A stretch of DNA of 64,000 bases from Todiramphus chloris collaris. Its lineage: Eukaryota; Chordata; Aves; Coraciiformes; Alcedinidae. The stretch covers positions 8,829,156 to 8,893,155 of the forward strand of contig JANVCC010000076.1 in NCBI GenBank assembly GCA_025345505.1, read 5' to 3'. Position 1 is the first letter of the stretch; each line of letters begins with the position of its first letter. The position numbers were made by a program, and so were the translations under genes. Below, in pieces: positions 57,911-64,000 of this stretch. The notes below the pieces were generated by a model. That model ran no database searches. It had not been told where the DNA came from and worked only from the letters and a program-made list of their open reading frames with translations.

Positions 57911-57991
57911 TTTTAAAATTCCTTTTAAAGCTTTATTTTTTTTTTTTAATGTAAGTTTTAATTTATTTTTATTTTTAAATTCCTTTTAAAG
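57911..57991. repeat. AT-rich direct repeat (20-bp units, 61 bp apart)
   Basis: TTTTAAAATTCCTTTTAAAG (57911-57930) recurs as TTTTTAAATTCCTTTTAAAG (57972-57991), differing at one base. Between them lies a T/A-rich run with a T13 tract. It looks like a local duplication or slippage product. Confidence 0.85.
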
Positions 57992-58441
57992 ACTTTTGGT
58001 TGGATGGTTGAAAGAATTCCCAGTATCTTTGGAGGAAAGTGCTGATATCACATTGATTTTGGTGAAAATTCCCACAGAAAAATACTTCATATTGGACTTT
58101 TTTCCCCAGCTACAGAAATTTTACTGAAGTTTCAATAACACTATTTGATTTGGTTTCTTTTATCTTCTTTCATTTCATTTATTTGCATGTTCTTCTAGTG
58201 TCCACTATTTCACTTCCCATCAGTGTACACATGCTGGAGGCACGCTTGGAACGAGCGCAGAAAGGATAGAAAATATAACGCAGAAAGGAAGGGAGACAAA
58301 ACGGTATTTTGAAATTCAACACATTTCCCAAACTGGAAGCAGTATTTTTCTGACACAAAAGCTCTTTTAAAAGTCAGAAATGATCTTAGAACTCTGCTTT
58401 GCTGAAAATTACAAACATATTAGTTTTCATTTTTAGTTTAG

Positions 58442-58540
58442 GCAGAAAGGAAACCGGTCGGCGACGACATCTCCTGCGCGAGCGACTCTAGGAGGCGGAT
58501 GCAGCCCTCCTCGGTCTGCCTCTTTAAGAAGGAGGGATGA
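58442..58540 (+). CDS. Candidate terminal coding exon (33 codons including stop), unrecognised
   Basis: A pyrimidine-rich stretch with a consensus-like acceptor (ending 'tttttagtttag', AG at 58440-58441) precedes an open frame that starts exactly at the splice point and ends in TGA at 58538-58540. The peptide contains 'PVGDDISCASDSRRR' and ends in 'SVCLFKKEG'. I do not recognise it. The segment holds about nine CpGs in 100 bp within AT-rich surroundings, suggesting constraint. No upstream exon, donor site or downstream poly(A) signal was identified. The opposite strand also has an open frame (58438-58620), so coding direction is uncertain. Confidence 0.25.
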   Translation, partial: AERKPVGDDISCASDSRRRMQPSSVCLFKKEG

Positions 58541-60889
58541 CAAGAGGCTGGCGTGCAGCGGCTGGTAGCATTTCCAAGATGCTTCGTATTATGGCAGGAC
58601 AGAAGAGTTGACAGTCTCATCTCAGCTTTGTGGTTAGCTGGCTACAGGCATGCACTCATTACTTTATATTAATGTGAGATGTGAACATTGTTTTGCTGGT
58701 TATAATTATTCTCCGAGTGGTACAACCTTAAAAAATTACAGCTTTGGAGAATCTCTTTCTCTGTAGTTCTTCCTGGGAGTCCCTGCCTTGGTCGGTTCCC
58801 AATAATGAGATTTTCTAAGGGGGCTTGGGAACGGATTGATTGATTTATTTGCTTTTGGATGCTAATTAACTTTGATGTTCAGCAGCCACACTCCTGGCTG
58901 CCATACTGTGAGCAGGGGAACAGCAGGGCTGGGCCTCTGCTTCAGAGGAGGACCACAGCGAGGGTCAGATGGGACTGAGTGTTGCTGGTTTGTGTTGTAT
59001 TTTGCTCCTAAGCCAGATGTAGAAACCTTTCTGAAGAGCCCTTCTTTTCACAAGATGCCCCAATGGACAGGAGCAGGGATGTCCCCACACACCAGGCCTT
59101 CCTAATGCAGTTGGCTGTATTAGGGCAGATGTCTGCCTTGGGGCAGATGAAGATGTCCCGGTGTGGGGCTGCCCTCTGCGAACTGGAACTGGGAACTGCC
59201 TCAGAACACAGCCTCACAAGGACTTGTACCTTCTGGCAAAGGTTGTTCTGAGGCCACCAGAGCTCCCAGTTTTCACCCCGGCCAGAACAAAAGCAAGGCA
59301 AAGACATCTGAAACAATTGCTTAAGCAGTGATGAAAGGGATCAGCCTCCCTTTATCTCCACAACAGACACTTGTGTCATCAGTCTTTGCACCATATTTCA
59401 GCACCATCCTCTCCACCGAGGCTGACAGCAAGGGGCTGTGCAGCTCTACAGGCAGAACTGACGAATGTTTGGGGATGGGATATATATGTCAGAAAGGTTG
59501 GTTTTTGTTCCCACACTGTGGGAACCAAACATAAAAAACACTTGACGAATCTAAGGCTTGGATGAAAACCAAGCCGCTCCTCTCACACAGGCAAGAGCCA
59601 TCAGCTGTGATGACCTCTGGTAACACTCAGCTCTCACTGGGATCTTCACCAGAACCTTCCACTTCCTGACCAGAGCCCCTCAGCACACATAGAAATGAGG
59701 TTCTGGAGACCCTAGCAGCACACCCAGCCCTACTAGGCCCTGGGTTCAAGCTGCTGAGGTACACCAATCTTCAGGCCAGCCGAGGGAATTTAGGAAGGAA
59801 TGTAGGTGATGAATGCCACATACTGGTGGTTCCTCCTCAGCCCAGTGGGCCAGTAGCCATCCGCAAACACACTGAAAGTGGCTAGCCATCAGCTAGGGTC
59901 CAGAGTGTGCTTCAGGGTCCAAGGGAGGCTGCAATGTCTAAACTGTTTGAATGCTACAAGTGCAAACCCATATATTTCTTCTTTACCACCTCCTTCTTCA
60001 CTGTCTTTTTGTTTTGTCTTAGTGCACAGCAGGGAAAAGTGGAAGAGGGATGGAGGGATGGGCTCGTTTCTTCTGGTAATGGAGAAGAGAGATGGCCTCT
60101 TTGCAGAGGAAACAACCCTGTGCTTACAGGATACTATTTCAAGAGCCATAGTGTTAATGTTTACATGATGCTGCATCTACTAGAGGAGCAACACATGTGA
60201 TGCCCACATTTATGGTAGCAGCCTCCTCAGCCATCATTTTGCCACACACATCATAAGTCAGCAAGACCTCCTGTGTGTTGCTCATGGAGCTCTGGCTCTG
60301 TGCCTCTCCTCCAACCAATTTGTACCATACTCTGAGTATTTAGCAGCTTGCCACAGCACAGAGCCAAACCATAAATCCCCTGTGGGGAGCTGTGCTATAA
60401 ATGTCCACTTGGACCTCTGTGCTGCCAGGATGCTCTCCCCTGAGGCCACCAGAAGGAAGCTCCTGGTCACCCTTAGAGCAGAAAGGGCCAGGCGCCTACC
60501 ACAGCTTCTTAGAAAGGACTTAGTATGTCTTGAGCGTGGTGATGCGTTCAACCACAGAACACAACGTGCTGCCATTGCTTTCAGTTGTGTCCAAAACTCT
60601 GGGTAGTAGCCTCTGTTACTAATAGGTGACATAAGGGTTTGAGATCTGACATAACTTGGCAGCTGCTTTTTTATCTCACATCAGTAAGCCGGTCTATAAA
60701 TGATGCCACAGGAGGTGAGTGAGGAGAGCCCGTGTTAATGTGGACAATTCATTCCTGAGCAGGATACAGAGAGACTCATTTAACTTAAAGTGAGATGACA
60801 GTGACTCTGTCCCACTGGGATGGACCTAGCATAGGTAGATGGTCCAATGGAGCAAAGCCAAACAGTTCTCATGTTTCAGTGAGAGGTGG

Positions 60890-61342
60890 TGTCCTGTTTT
60901 TGCTGGGACAGAATCCTGGGCCAGCTATGGGTCTGCAGCTAGCAGCTTCCAGTCAGCCAGAAGCTTAAACTGGGAGGGGCACAAGCTTGGGCCGCTGCCC
61001 CAAGTTGTCTACAGGTGGGTCCTATCCCAGAAACATCACACTCAGTATAAAGGGGGAGAGTGGGAGCATCTCCTTTTTCCTTTTCTCTTGCTTCTTCTTG
61101 TTGCTGTAGTCTTGCTCACCATCCTGCTCCCAAGGCTGTTCTTCTGACTCACGTACTGAGGTGAGTTTAGCTTGATATACTTCACAATGGTAATTAATGT
61201 TAGTTTTGCTGTTTTGTTAAACCTGTTTTCACTTCAACCTGGGGGTCTCCTGTCTTTTTCTTTATTCCCCCTTCCTGGCTGGGGAGGGGTCACTGGGTGA
61301 TAGAGCAGCTGCTCTAGTTTAACTGCACTAGAAATCCAGACA
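60890..61342 (+). mobile_element. Solo LTR of an endogenous retrovirus
   Basis: It starts TGTCCTGTTTTTGCTGGGAC, the opening I associate with common avian ERV (ERVL-like) LTRs. It has a TATAAA at 61046-61051, a pyrimidine-rich stretch, 'ggtgagttta' and a 'gttaaacctgttttcacttc' region, and ends in AGACA at 61342. The four bases before (GTGG) and after (GTGG) are identical, a possible target-site duplication. About 453 bp. No gag, pol or env sequence adjoins it, so it fits a solo LTR left by recombination between two LTRs. Its 3' half matches the remnant at 25678-25944. Confidence 0.75.
61046..61051 (+). promoter_or_regulatory. TATA box of the LTR
   Basis: TATAAA sits about 155 bp from the LTR 5' end and is followed by a G-rich run. 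A start site would be expected about 25-30 bp downstream, near 61077. Present activity is unknown. Confidence 0.5.
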
Positions 61343-64000
61343 GTGGCCAATGATCTGAGCTGTTTTGAGCAGATGACTGGGTGCTAGGGCATCGTTCTTA
61401 GAGCTCTCAGACAATGCAAGGACTGTTTTTTTCCCCCCCAAGCCTTCTCCCTGACTCCACATTTAATGAAGATACATATTGGGACAGTCAGCACCTTAGG
61501 TGGTGAGACCATCAGTTGTCTTCTGCAATGAAGGGGGCTCTTTTTTCACCCTTCTACTTACTGAAGTTTATTGAGAGAGACTGCAAGAGATGAATTATCA
61601 CAGCTCAAATGCCTGGGCCTGCTCAGTCTCGTAGGGTGGCTAACTGGGCAGCGCTGTTGCAACATGAAGCTGACTCAGCCACGCAGCATCTTTGCTGGCA
61701 TCCCATTAGCTGCTGTGGAGACAATTATTTCTTTATTGCTAAACAGAGTCTGTCAGTGGCTCGGGGCACTTCTGTGAAAAATGTAACAGAGATGGAATAA
61801 TAATTCAAAACATGCCAGACCAGAAAGCCCATGGCTCATCGTATCAGACTCCTTCTGCCTGAAAAATCAACCAGCCCAGGCTGTTCAGGGTGGGTGAAGC
61901 AATGACACAGATGCTTGTGACTTCACCAGAAGCAGTGCATCCTTCCAAGAAAGCAGGATCCCTTTCTCATACAAATGGCCTTACAAATAGAAAAGGGAGC
62001 AGAGAAATTCTCTGAGTGGAAGCTGCATCAGCAGAACTGACTCAGAAGAGAAATTTGCTCTTCAAAGTTTTTTCCGTGAGGTGTCAGCTTCTCTTGGGTG
62101 AAGTGCTAGCAGGCAGCGTCCCAGTGACTTTCCCACTGTGGGAACCAAACCCTTTTAAAACTGTTTTGACTGTAACCAAGGAATTAGAGAGATGGATGAA
62201 GCCAGCAGAAAGTGTGACAATCTCCTAAAGGCACACAGATGGTGAGCAGACCCTGGAAACTGATTCACTTTGAGCGATCACTTTCCTGAAGCACATTTTG
62301 GACAGTTTTCAACCTCTCTGAGGACCTGAGGAAACCTGTAACTTCTCCAAGGCAAAATGAGGGGCAGGAGGGGAGAAGGGAGGTGGAAAAGAAAGCGCAC
62401 GATTTTGCCTTGAAATGCACATTCGCACATTGTTATTTATTTCTTTGCCCTTTGACATTGAGAGAAGCTCATCTCAGAACGATCACCCGTGGCTCAGCCC
62501 AGATGGAGGTGGGATACAAATTCCATTGCCAGTGCTAACCATGAAAAGATTTCCCTGTTTTACCAGAAACCACAATCCCCCATAGTTCCCAGACTGCTCA
62601 AGTGATGTATAGCTTGGTAATTGTCCTGAAAGATAAGGGAAAGCCTCCTCTGCGGTTGCATTTGATATGGGCCTGATGTATGGGATCGCTCAGTGCTGGC
62701 TTGGTGGAGGGTGTCTAGAGACAGCGTGGAGTATGCCTCTCTGCCTTCTTCTCACTGGGGAAACTCTGCTGGTGGCAAGCAGGATCCTGAGGGTTGCAAA
62801 TTGCTTTCCCACATCTAACATCCCTTTCATAGCAGCCTTGGTCGGTTTTTGGCATGAGGAGGAGAACTGAAGAGTTGTTTATGGCTGCTCAGAAGCTTCC
62901 TCTGCAGGGCTGCCAGCCCTGTGCCAAGGACTGAAAGGATTTGCTGAGGGCAGCCTCGGAAGGGTCAGAGGGAAATGGGGCACAGGATGGGGGGGAAGAG
63001 CTGCAAGTGGATGAAGGAGAAAGGCTTCTGGAGATGGAAACCTTCACCCACAGTGAGTAGCAGAAAGCACCTTTTCTTGAGTCAGTGCGAGTGACACTGG
63101 ATAAATTCTCACTTGATTTACCATTAGAAAGTTGGTTGTGGTAAATCCTGCTAACCAGATGGAGTCTGATATAGAGACCTTCCAGCTTGATGCTGTATAG
63201 GGAAGATGGACAACTTCACACTTTCAGATAAGCCTCTGTGATGATTCATTTTCCACATTCCAGAGGATCCTGTTGAGAACTGGGATAAGATTGTCCAAGC
63301 AACTGGGATGAGCAGCCTTTAGATGGCAAGGCCATCTTCATCCAAATTTCACCAGCATCCAGGATGTTCCACTCATCCTACTCGGGCACAGCAGAAGGGT
63401 GAAATCCTACCTCAGCATCTGTGCTATGAAAAGTCTGGCACACTGCAGTTATTTTGCATTGGGGATCTGCAATCTGATGAATGTTCCTCTGATTTTTTTT
63501 TTTTTGGAAGGATTTAAAAATAAGCTGCTCACAGAGTTTGCAAACTTGCTCTCACTGGTTTCAGTGGAGATGTACTAGGACTGCAAAGAGCATTTATGTG
63601 CAAAACAGCTCGTAAAAGGAAATATACGGTGCTTTGTTCTCCCACAGGAGGGCTAGTGAATTATTTGGGTAGAACCCACATGAAGTAAGGAGTAATTGGT
63701 AGATACTCTTTTCCAGACCCTCAGCGGCTGTGATGCAGTAAGTTTCCCTTGTTCAGCCTAGCTGAGAGTCCAGCCTCTAGGTCTCCAGATACAAATTAAG
63801 CAAGACACCGAGAGGCCTTTGGAGAAAGGAGCTTTTATTCGAGGGGATTGACAAACCCATTCGATTTGGACCACTTTCTCTCCGAGATTTAATCTCAGAG
63901 GAACTGGCAAAACAAAAAAAGGCCCAGAAACAAAAGTGAATCAAGCACATGAAGGCATTTATGCTGAAAGCACAGGGTTTTAAATGGGTAGCAGCAAATA
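61343..64000. other. Non-repetitive segment, no gene seen
   Basis: About 2.7 kb after the LTR without CR1. T11 run near 63492-63505. Short unsupported ORFs only. The right edge of the window is not a recognisable feature boundary. Confidence 0.55.

Larger units (their letters stand above)
56933..60889. other. Non-CR1 segment with low-complexity tracts and a candidate exon
   Basis: About 4 kb. It contains T15 and C14 tracts, an AT-rich direct repeat (57911-57991) and the CpG-rich candidate exon (58442-58540). All are listed separately. Other ORFs (up to 116 codons) are unsupported. Confidence 0.5.

Noticed and set aside
1..64000. Bacterial or phage-type system (operons, defence genes, CRISPR)
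   Set aside because: CR1 LINEs, ERV LTRs, CpG depletion and the absence of long coding ORFs show vertebrate nuclear DNA; no such system can be supported.

Overview
The window looks like bird nuclear DNA. The strongest sign is about thirty copies of the CR1 (chicken repeat 1) LINE on both strands. Most are cut short at the 5' end and end in the CR1 tail, an ATTCTATG-type octamer repeated one to three times. Two LTR segments resemble avian endogenous retrovirus LTRs. CpG is depleted almost everywhere, and I saw no primate or rodent SINE or L1 sequence. CR1 covers roughly 9.5 kb, about 15% by my hand-drawn boundaries. Clade cannot be fixed from this alone.

I found no complete protein-coding gene, rRNA, tRNA or CRISPR array. 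Apart from decayed CR1 reverse-transcriptase remnants, the long ORFs look like chance. The window is best read as intergenic or intronic DNA. One short candidate terminal exon (58442-58540, +) lies in a small CpG cluster behind a good splice acceptor. It is unproven and I do not recognise the peptide.

Layout: 1-7.5 kb is mostly unique, with a CR1 pair near 1.1-1.6 kb. 7.5-18.4 kb holds six CR1 copies and two CpG clusters (9.65-9.86 and 15.66-15.87 kb). 18.4-27 kb is mainly unique, with two CR1 fragments and an LTR remnant at 25.7 kb. 27-36.3 kb is the richest CR1 block, with a tandem pair, a head-to-head pair and an older CR1-like piece. 38-44 kb has five more copies and a CA repeat. 44-47 kb is unique and holds a promoter-like CCAAT/CCAAT/TATA module (45.1 kb) and an imperfect inverted repeat (46.43-46.66 kb). 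47-57 kb has eight CR1 copies, including the longest (about 0.98 kb), and a CpG-island-like segment at 52.25-52.86 kb. 57-64 kb is mostly unique, with AT-rich and homopolymer tracts, the candidate exon and a nearly complete solo LTR (60.89-61.34 kb).

There are no genes here whose joint action could be described. The items most worth a second look are the inverted repeat, the candidate exon, the CpG-rich segments, and the structural details of the CR1 copies (catalytic-box deletion, CpG-decay stop, junctions). No alignment or database search was possible. Repeat boundaries are hand-drawn, good to about 5-30 bp, and family assignments rest on recognition of sequence signatures.
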